Assembly: GCA_033398695.1 (NCBI GenBank)
Contig: CM065801.1
Coordinates: 1,798,001 to 1,862,000, forward strand
Source of the DNA: Orobanche coerulescens
Lineage: Eukaryota; Streptophyta; Magnoliopsida; Lamiales; Orobanchaceae
DNA: 64,000 nt
Reading direction: 5' to 3'
In this document: positions 24,295 through 34,800 of the stretch, one piece after another
How positions within the stretch are numbered: position 1 is the first letter of the stretch
How the letters are laid out: each line of letters begins with the position of its first letter
Program-made: the position numbers and the translations under genes
The notes under the pieces: generated by a model
Seen by the model: the letters and a program-made list of their open reading frames with translations, nothing else
Databases searched by the model: none
Told to the model about the DNA's origin: nothing

Positions 24295-24741
24295 TTTTAA
24301 GAATTGTGTTCAAAATAAAATGTTGAAGTATTTTATTTATAAGTACTTATTATTGTTGTTTTTGATGATATCAATAAAGTTTGACATTATGTTTTGATGT
24401 TTAACTAGTTTATGTCATTCGAAAATACTATTCGGCTTAAAAAATAACGAACAGTTTATCAAACAGCACTTATTTCATACTGAGGGACAAAATGGTCATT
24501 TCTGTCATTCAGATAGTTCATTCAGACAAGAAAGAAACAACAAGACATTTTTCCAAATCAGACAGCTTAATCCACTCAGACAGCTTAATCCATTCAGAGA
24601 TTAATGAAAAAAAAGTAAACAGGCCCTGAGTTAAATCTTTTTGTGGAAGATGATGATTCCATTTTTGAAAAGAAATTTATTTAGAGAGAAAAAGAGAAAA
24701 GTACAAGTTTGAGGGATGAATAAAAGAAACAAGCACAAAGG

Positions 24742-24751
24742 TTATTTATAG
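24742..24751 (-). promoter_or_regulatory. TATA box upstream of the LOG-type copy
   Basis: Minus-strand CTATAAATAA lies about 80 bp upstream of the ATG at 24662, with a pyrimidine-rich leader between. This fits a plant core promoter captured with the gene, or supplied by the element; the sequence alone does not tell which. Confidence 0.45.
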
Positions 24752-24972
24752 AAGAAAAAATGAGGAAAAATTGCTTAACAAGTTTGTGATTGCGTTGATT
24801 GTGCTTCAACTACTCAATAGAATAATGAATGCATTTATCGCGTATCACATTTTTTATTCAGAAAATCTCACCATACGACAAAAATAAAAGATACTCACGC
24901 GTATGCACAGTAGTTGTGATTGTGGCTCACATCTTCCTCTGATTTTACGTTCAGAAACGGCCTAAACGCCTT

Positions 24973-25518
24973 CTATGAGTCGGGGAGAAGCTTCCCATCC
25001 AATTTTCTTACAAATTGGCAAACAGGGTCTTTTAACGTCAGATTCCCAAGACGTTGTTCATATTCTGGTTTAAATTTATTCCACAAACATCGAATTCCGT
25101 AATGTACGAGTCCACTAGGATGCGTGTCAAGAGAAATTTCGATATCATCTAAATTCTCTTTATTCAGACCATCCTTAATGAATTGAATTTTATCTTCTCT
25201 GCTTGTAGATGGAATTCCTAAAGATCGACATTTTAAATTACAGTTCCATCTAGCACATTTATAGCAAACAACTATCATCTTTGCTCGTCGTTTCTTTGCA
25301 TATGAACTTTTTCCAAGCCCTGGTAAAAATCTAGTCGGTGTTTCTGTGAATTCACCTTCTATTCTTACTTTGGCTTCGATAATGAATCTTATGTCAGAAG
25401 GTATGCTTTTATTCATAAGCAACCTCATCCTTTCAAGCCTTGTCTTGTAAATCTTTAAAATTGCATTTTTGCTTAGAAAGGGAAATCTTTTTTCAATTTT
25501 ATACAATGTTTCTTCCAT
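24973..25518 (-). CDS. Unrecognised 181-aa Cys-cluster protein at the 5' end of the Athila-like element
   Basis: I do not recognise this family. It sits about 240 nt inside the element from the tRNA-Asp primer site, where gag would normally begin, on the element's coding strand. The chosen Met (25518) begins MEETLYKIEKRFPFLSKN; an in-frame Met at 25611 would add a Phe-rich stretch that looks non-coding. A basic KKRRAK is followed by VCYKCARWNCNLKCRS, a C-x2-C-x4-C-x3-C cluster that could bind zinc. The C-terminal half includes DTHPSGLVHYGIRCLW and LTLKDPVCQFVRKLDG. The frame is open and the composition looks protein-like, unlike the surrounding AT-rich DNA. It could be a second captured host gene or an element protein; no function is assigned. 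Confidence 0.6.
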   Translation of the reverse strand: MEETLYKIEKRFPFLSKNAILKIYKTRLERMRLLMNKSIPSDIRFIIEAKVRIEGEFTETPTRFLPGLGKSSYAKKRRAKMIVVCYKCARWNCNLKCRSLGIPSTSREDKIQFIKDGLNKENLDDIEISLDTHPSGLVHYGIRCLWNKFKPEYEQRLGNLTLKDPVCQFVRKLDGKLLPDS

Positions 25519-25737
25519 GACAAAAAAAAAAAAATTAAAATGAAAAACGATAAAATATCTACAAATATCAGTTGTTTGTGGGAAACTGAAAAATCCGACT
25601 TTGATAGTCACGGAGTACCGTTATCCGCCACTTGACCGGACAGAAGAATAAAAGATGCAGAAATAAAGAAAGATAAAATAACAAGATATAAATAAAACTA
25701 TACAAAAAAAAAATTATATTTGGCCTAAAACAATCCC

Positions 25738-25754
25738 CGGCAACGGCGCCAAAA
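25738..25754 (-). other. Primer-binding site, tRNA-Asp type
   Basis: Minus-strand TGGCGCCGTTGCCGGGG begins two to three bases from the right LTR. It is complementary to the 3' end of plant tRNA-Asp, the primer used by Athila elements, and fixes the element orientation. Confidence 0.9.
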
Positions 25755-25756
25755 TT

Positions 25757-27766
25757 TGATCGGTGGAAAACTTATCCTAAAAATAGGAGTTTGTTGAGTC
25801 GCTCGCAAATATATACGAGCTAGAAGTAGTTTGTGGTAAGTTCTACCAAGGTCTTTTCTCTCGAGGATTGTCCAACAGGGCTTCGTATAATATTTTGTAT
25901 AGATTGCAAGAAATAAATACTAAAATATTCTAAAATATATTTTTGGGTTTTTTAATATTAACTAAATTAAATGCACTATATTTTAAACCAAACTATTTTT
26001 AATAAGACTATTTTATATAAGACTATTTATACTAGACTATTTATACTAGACTATTTATACTAGACTATTTATATTAAGACTATTTATACTAGACTATTTA
26101 TACTAGACTATTTTTAACTAGTGAAAATGAATAGAATTAAAATGAGTTGGGAATTTATAAAATCTAGGGGATTACGGATTCATTAAATTAGGTTTTTAAT
26201 TAAGTATCGGAATTGATTTATACGGATATAAAAGAAAAAATGAATGTTTATCGAGTAATCAACTTTTCACCTCTGTACTTTCGTAATCAAAGATGTCTTA
26301 ATCACTTTTGCTTTTTTAAGATGTTGATAACAAGATTAACACTTGATAGATTGAAAAGATGTGTTTCCAATACACTTAACAATCAATCAAGGAAGTTTTA
26401 CTAGTAGAAATAGGATATGATCAATCTCTATTTAAACCAATTAGTCCTTTCATTTCTCTAACTTGACTATTTTTAGGATAAACGATCGTTCATCGAGTAA
26501 TCAACTTTTCACCTCTGTACTTTCGTAATCAAAGGTGTCTTAACCACTTTCGCAATCTTAAGATGTTGATAACAAGATTAACATTTGATAGATTGAAAAG
26601 ATATGTTTCCAATTCACTCAACAATCAATCAAGAAGGTTTCATTAGTAAAAATAGGATGTGATCAATCTCTATTTAAACCAATTAGTCCTAAAAATAGTT
26701 TAAATCAATCAAATACTCAATATATATAACCTAATATAAATCCCCCTTCCCCTAGGAAGAAAGATTAGCTACTCATTGGTTTATACAAACTAAAATTATA
26801 ATAGAAATAATTGATATATATATAATATATATAGAAACTTTTAATTACTAGAACTTAATGACAATAGATAAAACTTACTTGAATATGATGAATCAAAGTG
26901 CAAGAAACAAACTTCAAAATATAACTTCAAACTTGTTTAAAGGTTACAAGCTTACAAAAATTGAAAGTAAAATACTAAGTGCTTATTGATCAAGCACTTT
27001 TCAATTACAAACTAAATGAAAGAAAAACTTCAAACCAAAAATAAAATACAAACTAAAATTGAAAGTTCTAAGGAAAATATATTGCTAAAAGAAAGGAGTA
27101 TTTCTTAGCAAGAAGATGGGTTTGAGAATTGGTAATTGGTAATTGGTGATTTTGCAATGGATGAAGATGTCCTTTTATAGGTGATTTTCAAGAATACAAT
27201 TGATTATTTAATTCAAAATATCTATTGTAATATCTTTGATTAATTCTTTGTTCACACTTCACCCATGTCTTTGAATTTTCAGATTTTTGACCAAAAAAAT
27301 ATCTTGTGGTTGAGTTCACAAGTTGGTCAAAAGTGGACTATTTTTGCATGGCATCTGCTGAAAAATGGCGATGAAAAACGGCCCAGTTTGCCCCGTGTTG
27401 TGCGCCGTTTTGTGGTGACTCGGTCTCTTCCGGAATACGCGCGAGGACACGGCGCTAAATGTCGGCCGTGTGTGAAACGGCCCAAGACACGGCCCTTGTT
27501 GCGCCGTATGTGAAACGACCTACATAACACGGTCCTTTTTGCGCCGTGTTGTATGGTCGTTTTGCCTTGGAAAATTCCCGTCGTTGGATTTGATCTTGTT
27601 TTCCGTCTTTTTTGATGCTTCATGTCAGTAATCTGTAAAATAACCATTTTTAGCTCATGTTTGGACATATCTATAAAATATGTATTTTTAATCACAAATC
27701 AGTACGATTATGTCCGGAAAAAGGAATATTTTGTATATGAATTTTAGATCAATTATGCACTAATCA
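25757..27766 (-). repeat. LTR of the Athila-like element (5' LTR in element sense)
   Basis: 2010 bp matching 16345-18352 with about 20 single-base differences by eye. The minus-strand TATA box (TATAAAAGG) is at 27171-27179. The TSD copy CCCGG follows at 27767-27771. Confidence 0.93.
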
Positions 27767-29770
27767 CCCGGCCGTTGCATCCACCATGTAGTCGATATGG
27801 GGGAGGGGGTAGCTATCTTTCGGGCAGGCTTTGTTCAGGTTGGAGAAGTCAATGCAGAGCCTCCATAGCCCGGTCGGCCTTTTTACCAAGACCGGGTTGG
27901 CTACCCAAGTTGGGTATTGGGTTTCCCGAATAAACCCGTTATCGATTAGTTTTTCTACCTCCTCTTCCAGCCCTTTCTGTCGTTCCGGCCCCATTTTCCT
28001 TCTTTTCTGAATAACCAGCTTTGAGCTGGGGTCGATATTTAGCCGGTGGCATGCAAGTTCTGGGTCAATTCCCGACATATCCGAATGGGTCCAAGCAAAG
28101 ACATCCAGGTTTTGTCTGAGATGGGAGATTAGCTCGGAGCGGATCGGCTCTTGGAGGTTGTGGCCGATCTTTAGTCGTCGGGTTGGATTAGATGGGTCCA
28201 TGTCGACCTGGTCCAACTCTTCTGTTGGCTCAGCATGGCGAATTTTTCCTTTTGGATTTTGGTATCGCGGGTCGACAGGATCTTCTTCTAGGATCGGCTC
28301 CTTTACGGGCCTGCAGCCCCGGTCCGCTTCCTGTCCGATTCCCGTTTCGGGAGTTTGCGCGGCCCCAGGACCTTCGGTCCTCTGTTCAAGTAGGGTGTTT
28401 CCCGCCAGCTGTTCGGAGCTGGCGGACCCCATTTCTTCCGGTAAATCCACCGGGATGTCTTCTGAGGCGTTGATCTCGCGAGCCCGGATGCTGAGGTTGC
28501 ATTCCCGGGCGGCCCTTTGATCCTTTCTATGCACCCCGATGCCGTCCGGGGTGGGAAATTTCATGCACAGGTGATAGGTAGACTGAGTGGCTCTCAGCCT
28601 TGACATCACAGGTCGGCCTATGATGGCATTGTAGTCACTGTGCACATCGATGATCTTGAAGGTTGTGATCATCGTCCTTCTGATCGGCCCCTGACCAAAT
28701 TCCAAGGCGAGGTCGATTTCCCCCAGTGGGGAGGTGCGGCAGTTGGCAAATCCCCGAATGTCCTCGTTGCAGGTCCGGACATAAGATTGGTCTACCTTCA
28801 TCCTACAAAGGGTATGAAGGTAGATGATGCTTGCATAGGCCCCGGAGTCCACCAATACCCTATGGACCGGGATCCCCATTATGGGCAGAGTGATGACAAA
28901 AGCGTCTGAATGGGGATGGTCCAAGCCGTCTGCGCCGGACTCCTCAAAAGTAACTGCCAGCTGGGGGTTTTGGGGGGCTTCTTCGGCCACCGATAGGAAC
29001 CCTTCTGCTCGGCATTTGGTCCGTTGATAGGAGGTGGTGGCTTCTCGAATGGATGCCTTTTTCTGGCGCTTCGACCGATGATCATCGACCTCGGTGGTGC
29101 CCATAATTGTTAGAATTTCCCGGGGGGATTTGGGGGCTGGAGGTACCCGATCATTCTTGTCTCTCGTCGGGTCGGCCCTATCCTGGCGATCCCGGGGCGG
29201 GTTCCGGGTAAACCGCCTCAAGCCTGTCTCGTCGCATACCGCGATCAAGGCGGCGATGAGGTCTCGGCACTGTTCAGTGTTGTGACCCGCTGATTCATGA
29301 TATTTACAAAAGCGGGTCTGGTCCATGTACTTTTGATCTTTGTAGATCGGCCGAGGAACTGGGAGCAGGTTTTTGTCCTTTATTTGATCGAAAATGGCCG
29401 CGGCTCCGACGGAATATATTTCGGTGAAATTAGCCATGAGCTCGGGCCTACGCTCCCGATAACTCGGAGTTGTGGGGACTGTCGAGGAAGAGGCGAGAGT
29501 CTTATTTTCCCGGCGGGATTCTTGTCGGACCTCTTTGTAGTCACATCTATCCTCTTTCTTCTTATATGATCCTTTCTGATCAGAGGGCATGACTAACATT
29601 GGTGCTGGCATAGCTTCCTCGGCCGCTATGTGGGAGCTGGCGCGCTCCAAGAATTCCTGGTAGGTGTGTGGAACATTCTGGCACACCGTCCAGCGAAAAA
29701 AAGAATTTCTGAGAAGGCCGGTCTGGGCAATAATGGCCAGCGCATCGTCGGACATAGGTTCCATCTCCAA
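27767..29770 (-). CDS. Gag C-terminus, protease and start of RT of Tat element 1
   Basis: A 660-codon open frame. In order: gag C-terminal helices ending near YQEFLERASSHIAAEEA, a Tat-type gag motif CKYHESAGHNTEQC, a linker, an aspartic protease with the active-site VDSGAYASII and the later YNAIIGRPVMSRL, and the RT start. The RT part includes LNIDPSSKLVIQKRR, GFIRETQYPTWVANPVLVK and WRLCIDFSNLNKACPKD. It is cut at the right RT boundary by the Athila-like element; the continuation is 16344 downward. The protease catalytic motif is intact. Confidence 0.92.
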
Positions 29771-30202
29771 TATTCATTTATTGAAACGGGATATATAATC
29801 TTTAAGGGACTCGTTCGGCCCCTGTTCAACGGAAGTGATGGATGAGCCGGCGCTGCCTTCTCGAGTTTCCTCCCCGCCCCAAGGCGATCAAAAACGGATG
29901 GGGGGGCGTGAAAGCTTACTTTTCCGAGAGGGGTGTGAGCTTTCGCCGCGGCTTTCCGCCCTTTCTCCGGCGACCCGAGAGGCTGTCCTTTTATTATTTC
30001 ATCCCGAGGCAGCTGGGCGGGTCGTCTGAGACTCCGCCTCGACATGGTCTTCGGGTTTTTGAAGGGTCCCGCCCCCTGTAACCCTTGCCATAAGGGCCGC
30101 CATGCCCTGGATGAAGGCAGGGTGTTTAAAGCACTCCACCACCTTAATGAGGTTTTCTTCCTCCGTCGTAGGTTGAGGGTTCTTCGAACTGTCGTGAGAC
30201 AT
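29771..30202 (-). pseudogene. Gag N-terminus of Tat element 1 (deleted and broken)
   Basis: Starts at an ATG at 30202 (MSHDSSKNPQPTTEEENL, with KHPAFIQGMAALMARV), about 50 nt past the primer site. The usual central gag core (Trp-rich capsid helices) is missing: within a few hundred bases the reading jumps to ESLKDYISRFNK, the last part of the core. An in-frame stop separates this from the open frame at 29770. An internal deletion of several hundred bases is therefore likely. Confidence 0.75.
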
Positions 30203-30247
30203 CTCCGGTGAGCGGTATATATCTCTTTTTTTTTATCGAAGGTTCAA

Positions 30248-30265
30248 CCCCTTCTTCTAGCGCCA
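30248..30265 (-). other. Primer-binding site of Tat element 1
   Basis: Minus-strand TGGCGCTAGAAGAAGGGG lies 3 nt from the right LTR. The same type of site (TGGCGCTAGAGGAAGGGG) occurs in the second Tat element at 52052, linking the two families. Confidence 0.85.
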
Positions 30266-30268
30266 ATC

Positions 30269-31000
30269 TGTTGACGTCTGATTTGGTCAACGTCACGTGT
30301 GCTGATCTGGACGAATGGATCGAAGACACGTAGAAAATAATATAACAAGAGGGATGGTGTTTGATCACTAAATTTTATTAATGACCTTTAAATAGAGTAG
30401 AGTCGAGCAGGATATTTTATGCCGGTCTATCTTGTTTGCTTGTTAATTACAAGTCTTATTTTCTTTTTGGCGATGAATCTGAATTCTCTCTTTTTTCTCT
30501 CTGTTATAAATGCTCAAAATCCAAAGGTCCTGCTTTCACTGTACATTTCTTCTATATATAGACAATCTGGGCCAGTGGAGAGATGACAGTTGGCGAATGT
30601 TTGGGGAATATGCCCAAAACACTTGTCAGTCTGCATTTACGCCTAGGACACGTGGCGGCCTCTAAGGAGCGCCTTGGGAAGGGGCGTGACTGCATGCGTT
30701 AATTGGCATGCGGGCCTGCCTTGCCGACTCTTGGCGGTGCTTATCCGATGGGGTCGGTCCTTGGGTCTCCCGCCGTTCAGGTCGGTCTTGTTGTAATCTT
30801 GAATCGGAGCATTCTTGTCCCCTCTCTGCTCGGCCCTCCCGGATCGGATACCGGGTCGGCCTTGGCGTCACCGTCCGGTCCGGTTTTTAGCGAACCCGGG
30901 AGGAAATCGGGTTTTTGCCCGGTCCGACTTCAGGTTCTGCTCGGCCGGTTTAGCTGTCTGGAGTGCCTACGTGGATTTCAAGTTGGATGGGCTGCCAACA
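30269..31000 (-). repeat. LTR of Tat element 1 (5' LTR in element sense)
   Basis: 732 bp, pair of 109-841. The probable TATA (CTATATATAG) is near 30552-30561. The TSD copy CTATT follows at 31001-31005. Confidence 0.95.
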
Positions 31001-31005
31001 CTATT

Positions 31006-31627
31006 GTACGTGCATTCGGCCATATCACTCATATCAATATGAGTTAATACTTATTTTGGCCAAGGAATAGAAATTCTAAAATATATTTTGAACAATGTTA
31101 TATGTGCACGTATGTGTACATGTAGCACTACACATATATTTAAACATGACTTAAGCACAAGAGAGTTTAAGCATGTGATCCCGACTCCATGCATGTCTAG
31201 TTTCGGGCTTGTCAGAACTACTATGTTGCTTTTAACTACTATTTTTATTTTTAAATGACATTCAATTTTATTTTAAGAGATTCTAATTTTGATTGTTAAT
31301 ATTTCTCATTATATTTAGAAACAAATAAGAATATTTATATTATAAACTTAATATAAATATATTCCTCATAATTCTGATTAAATATCTTAAGAATAATTAA
31401 TGATCAAAGTTAGTTTTCAAAGAATACAAAATAAAGAGAACACATGGAATCATTAAGGTGGAACAAAAAATACAAAATAAAGATAAAGGTATATTTGTCA
31501 AAGGCAACCAGACTTACAAAAAAGGAGGACAACTGTTCAAAATACACAGCCTAAACACAAATGTTCTACCTAAGAAATGATATTCATTTCTACTAAAAGT
31601 TTCTATTTTTTCCAATTATTAAGGATC
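31006..31627. other. AT-rich host intergenic DNA
   Basis: About 620 bp between two retrotransposons. It continues the host sequence interrupted at 108. I see no open frame, RNA gene or repeat structure in it. Confidence 0.6.
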
Positions 31628-31864
31628 TGTTTCAGGAGAAAGTAAAAAGACTGTAAATAGAGTCAATCAATTGCATTCATAACACTGATAGAGGGGCCTT
31701 TATATAGGCATTACAATGAGAGTCCTTTCATACATAGGATTCCTAGATAAGGTAAGACATCTAATAGGATCCTACTACCTCTAGAAGGATCTAGAACCTT
31801 CCATCTATGTATCTACAACCAGTATTAGGTAAGACACATCACAGGAATAATAATTCCCGGAACA
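31628..31864 (-). repeat. LTR of LARD-like element (3' LTR in element sense)
   Basis: 237 bp, TG..CA ends as a direct repeat of 38563-38799. The adjoining GTGTCGAGC on the inside belongs to the polypurine-tract region (31865-31880). Confidence 0.9.
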
Positions 31865-34800
31865 CTCCCCCTGTGTCGAGCACTAATACAACAATGGTGC
31901 AAAAGATGTTGCCTTCGTAAAAACCTATTCCAAGCCAAAACAAAACCCCATGGGAAAAATAAAGGCTTGATGAGGAAAAGATTGCAACGCACCAATATAA
32001 CATGTCATGTATACTCCTCCTGATGTATACATAACGACTTCCCCTGATGAGTACCTCAAATCATAGGAGTCGGATGCCAAGTTGCCCTCACAACTATATA
32101 CCAAGGAAAAACCCAGTGGGAAAAATACCTCTTGGTCTAAGTTGAATTGAAGTACAACGCATCTTGTATGGATGTTCTCATAGGTCGCCTCCTTAAAAAC
32201 CTTACCAAGTGAAAACCCAATGGGAAAAAATAAACCTTGGTCTAAGGACAAAAAGAGCGCGACACATCCAAAGTGCAGAGTCGCTAAAGTCTTATCAAGT
32301 TTTCTAAAGTCTTGACCTCCATGCACTAAATCAGTCATAACTTCTTCGATTCAATAGGTATCAACGAAACTGTAAGAACTTATGAAAACTAGACACTCAT
32401 AGCTTTTCATTCACATACAATACGTAACCTAGATCGACCTGAGCAGATCACAAAGCTCTATCGAAGTTGACTCAACAAATTACCGGACATATCTTGTCCT
32501 ACTTTGCAACAATAGTCATATGTCACTCAATCATGATGGATGTGATCAAATGGTTGGTTTCCTTGGAAAGTAGACACAAACCTTTCCAATGGTACCAATT
32601 TCACCATTTTCCAGCAAGTGAGCTTCCCTGTATGTCATATGAGATAGACCAACACATTCTGGGTAGATTCGGGTATCAGTTTTCAAGTGTCCTTATTATC
32701 GAGATAGAACGAGCTTCAAGCTTCTTGTCAATCACATACATTGCATGAGCGCATCCTAGGCCATCATCACAGTGGCTTTACCGGATTATTACGAATGAGT
32801 ACATCGAGTCAAACATGAGTACATAATACCGTACTTTTCTCTTAAGACTGCATCATCACTTAAGTGAGCCAAGTCTTAATTATGACTTCGACTAATCATT
32901 GGGAATCATATAGGCATTACTTTATCGTCTGTTAGGAAAACCGTCCCTTAAGTTGCCTTAAATCGATTGATAAATACGCATCATCAAGTGTCCCCAAGAT
33001 CCTTTCATTCTTAACTTTGGATTTAGCGGAATCTCTTAGTCTCACAAGAGTACATCACTATAAACCCTTAGTTTTACACGCAAAAGCTTCATATCTCTTC
33101 CAAATCAAGTATATACTTAGTATGCGTTCCGGACAATCACTTGTCGACGCGCTCCGTGGATAGGAGCCACTTGATTTGAGTCTGATCCACCATGAGATCC
33201 TTTCATCACTTAACTTAGTTCTCCACTAAGATAAGATTTAACCACAAGCTGCATGTCAGTTTTTGGAAAACTATCTAACTGAAAAGATAGTGGATGCTAT
33301 AACATCCATTACGATAGCACGACTAAGTTTCGTGTCATCGTATTCGATTCCAGTGCGTTCATGAGAAACCTCGCGCCATGAGGTGAGTTTAACTCCTTCT
33401 CTCACTCGCTTTAACAAAGTATACGGATAGATATTATCTTTGGAGTGTCGGTACCACTTCAACAAAGGGCTATCACTTTTCTTTATACTGGAGTCGCATA
33501 TGTTTCCATTTTAGGCCAAGGCTACAACGTTGTAGATTTTCAACGAAGTATGGTTCGATTAAACTCACATTCCACGTCCTCATGTACCGGCTTTATTCAT
33601 AGAGTACTCTTTATGGATTGGCATTCATTGAGGCGTCTCCCAATGATGACTATAATCCAGAATCACATGAGACGGATGAGTTCATTTGATCATATGATCC
33701 AGTTTCATGTACCAAGCTCGCATACATTCTTAGTGAGAGTATTTATCGAACCAAGTTGCATCTCAATACTCTATGAGATCCACGGCCTAGTAACACCATC
33801 TACCACAATTTGTGGTGTTACCATATCACCATTTATAGGTGACGAACATCCATAACCAGACACAATCCTTGCAGACATATTTGCAGCATGTATTTAATCT
33901 CGTCACTTTAGGAAACTTGGTGAGGCACAGTAGGGACAAACTATGACAATTTCAAGTCGTTCTACTCGAACATGATCGTTCGCATCTCCCCCTAATGACG
34001 GGAAGACTGGCTCATCAAAGTGACTTACGAGATCGTCTGCCAAGGTATATTTTAAAGCGGACTATGAGTGAAAGCTCATGCAATATTCATCATTTATAAC
34101 CCATCATAATGCGTTGTGGTGATGCACTTTGGCACATGAACATGTGGACGATAAAGGTTTTTCATTGTTAACACAATCTAGTTAACAAAATGCATACTGT
34201 TACACTCGTAACTAAGCATTTGAATGATGATAGGTATAGGTGAATATGACATGTTGACCTATGCTACATAACCATAGCTACTGGTCTTGAGAATCTAATA
34301 AAACCGCCACCATGAACCACCGGGATCGAACATAAAGAAACGATTGAACCGATGATAGGCCGTTGGTTTTATCGAATCTCTAGTGCTTTCTTGAAGAGTT
34401 CACTCCCTTCACCAGCCCCAAACACCTCAAAATTTCGTGAGCATGTATAAATGAGTGTTTAGGATTCCAAAACCATCAACCTTGTGGTAAAAAATCGGTC
34501 GAAATGACATCGAATTGGTCGTTTGGGACGACTGGTGGTATGTGAAAACTTCATTTAAGTGGTTCACCTCCTTCCAAGTCTCCAAATGGCATCAAAATTT
34601 GTGAGAAGGTAGTCTTGGATGTTAGGAAGTACATGTCAAAATTTCACTTGAAGACTTAGTCTAAAAAGTGGGTGAACCGACCTTTACAATGACTGGTCCG
34701 CAAATTGGACAACCATAACTCAGGTTTCATCAACTTATCAATCATTATCAAAGGAACAACATAACACATAAATATTATCACTTGAGTATGACCATTTGTG

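Larger units (their letters stand above)
20546..24626 (+). mobile_element. PIF/Harbinger DNA transposon
   Basis: Ends with terminal inverted repeats: GGCCCTGTTTACTTTT at 20546 and its near-complement at the right end (AAAAGTAAACAGGCCC, ending 24626). They are flanked by the 3-bp duplication TGA (20543-20545 and 24627-24629). Inside are the two genes expected of the superfamily: a Myb/SANT-like DNA-binding ORF1 and a DDE transposase, both on plus. The 5' part (20700-20960) is very C-rich with repeated GCCCGCC motifs. The gap between the genes has short duplications (22640-22860). It is inserted into the LOG copy, so it is the youngest layer here. Confidence 0.92.
19942..24662 (-). pseudogene. 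Captured LOG-type (cytokinin phosphoribohydrolase / lysine-decarboxylase-like) gene copy, split by a transposon
   Basis: Translation of 20310-19942 matches LOG-family proteins: GGFGTLEELFHVV, VHQKPIGLLNVNGFF, GLLSFIDYSAEKGFI, then TPEELIKKL. Upstream on the same strand, VVYGGGSL (about 20432-20455) is the family's GGG site, and an ATG at 24662 begins MESSSSTKRFNS. LOG enzymes release active cytokinin bases from riboside monophosphates using the PGGxGTxxE and GGG motifs. The PGG motif is broken by a one-base loss near 20265, and stops lie between the GGG and PGG motifs. No introns are visible, although plant LOG genes usually have several. A 4.1-kb Harbinger transposon splits it after codon 12 or so. 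A TATA box lies upstream. It is dead as a gene; the captured origin is inferred. Confidence 0.8.
16345..27766 (-). mobile_element. Athila-like non-autonomous LTR element carrying a LOG-type gene copy
   Basis: LTRs at 16345-18352 (2008 bp) and 25757-27766 (2010 bp), starting TGATCGGT and ending CACTAATCA. The target duplication CCCGG is at 16340-16344 and 27767-27771. Orientation is minus: a primer site complementary to tRNA-Asp (TGGCGCCGTTGCCGGGG) adjoins the right LTR, and a polypurine tract (AAGTGTGGGG on the minus strand) adjoins the left LTR. Both signals are typical of Athila. The 7.4-kb interior has no gag or pol motif. It holds a Cys-cluster ORF, a broken LOG-type gene copy and a nested PIF/Harbinger transposon. 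LTRs differ by about 1% by eye, so it is young and was probably mobilised by an autonomous Athila. Confidence 0.93.
109..31000 (-). mobile_element. Ty3/gypsy Tat-lineage LTR retrotransposon, split by two nested insertions
   Basis: Two near-identical LTRs (109-841 and 30269-31000) begin TGTTGACGTC and end GCTGCCAACA. They are flanked by the same 5 bp, CTATT, at 104-108 and 31001-31005, which proves a single insertion. The coding strand is minus: primer site next to the right LTR, then gag, protease, RT, RNase H and integrase going leftwards. An extra gene lies on the plus strand between integrase and the left LTR. The pol order and the Tat-type gag motif place it in the Tat group of Ty3/gypsy. 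Younger elements at 5530-15043 and 16345-27766 interrupt pol; without them it is about 9.96 kb. The LTRs differ by roughly a dozen mostly transition changes, so the insertion is fairly recent. Stops and frameshifts in gag and pol make it non-functional. Confidence 0.95.
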
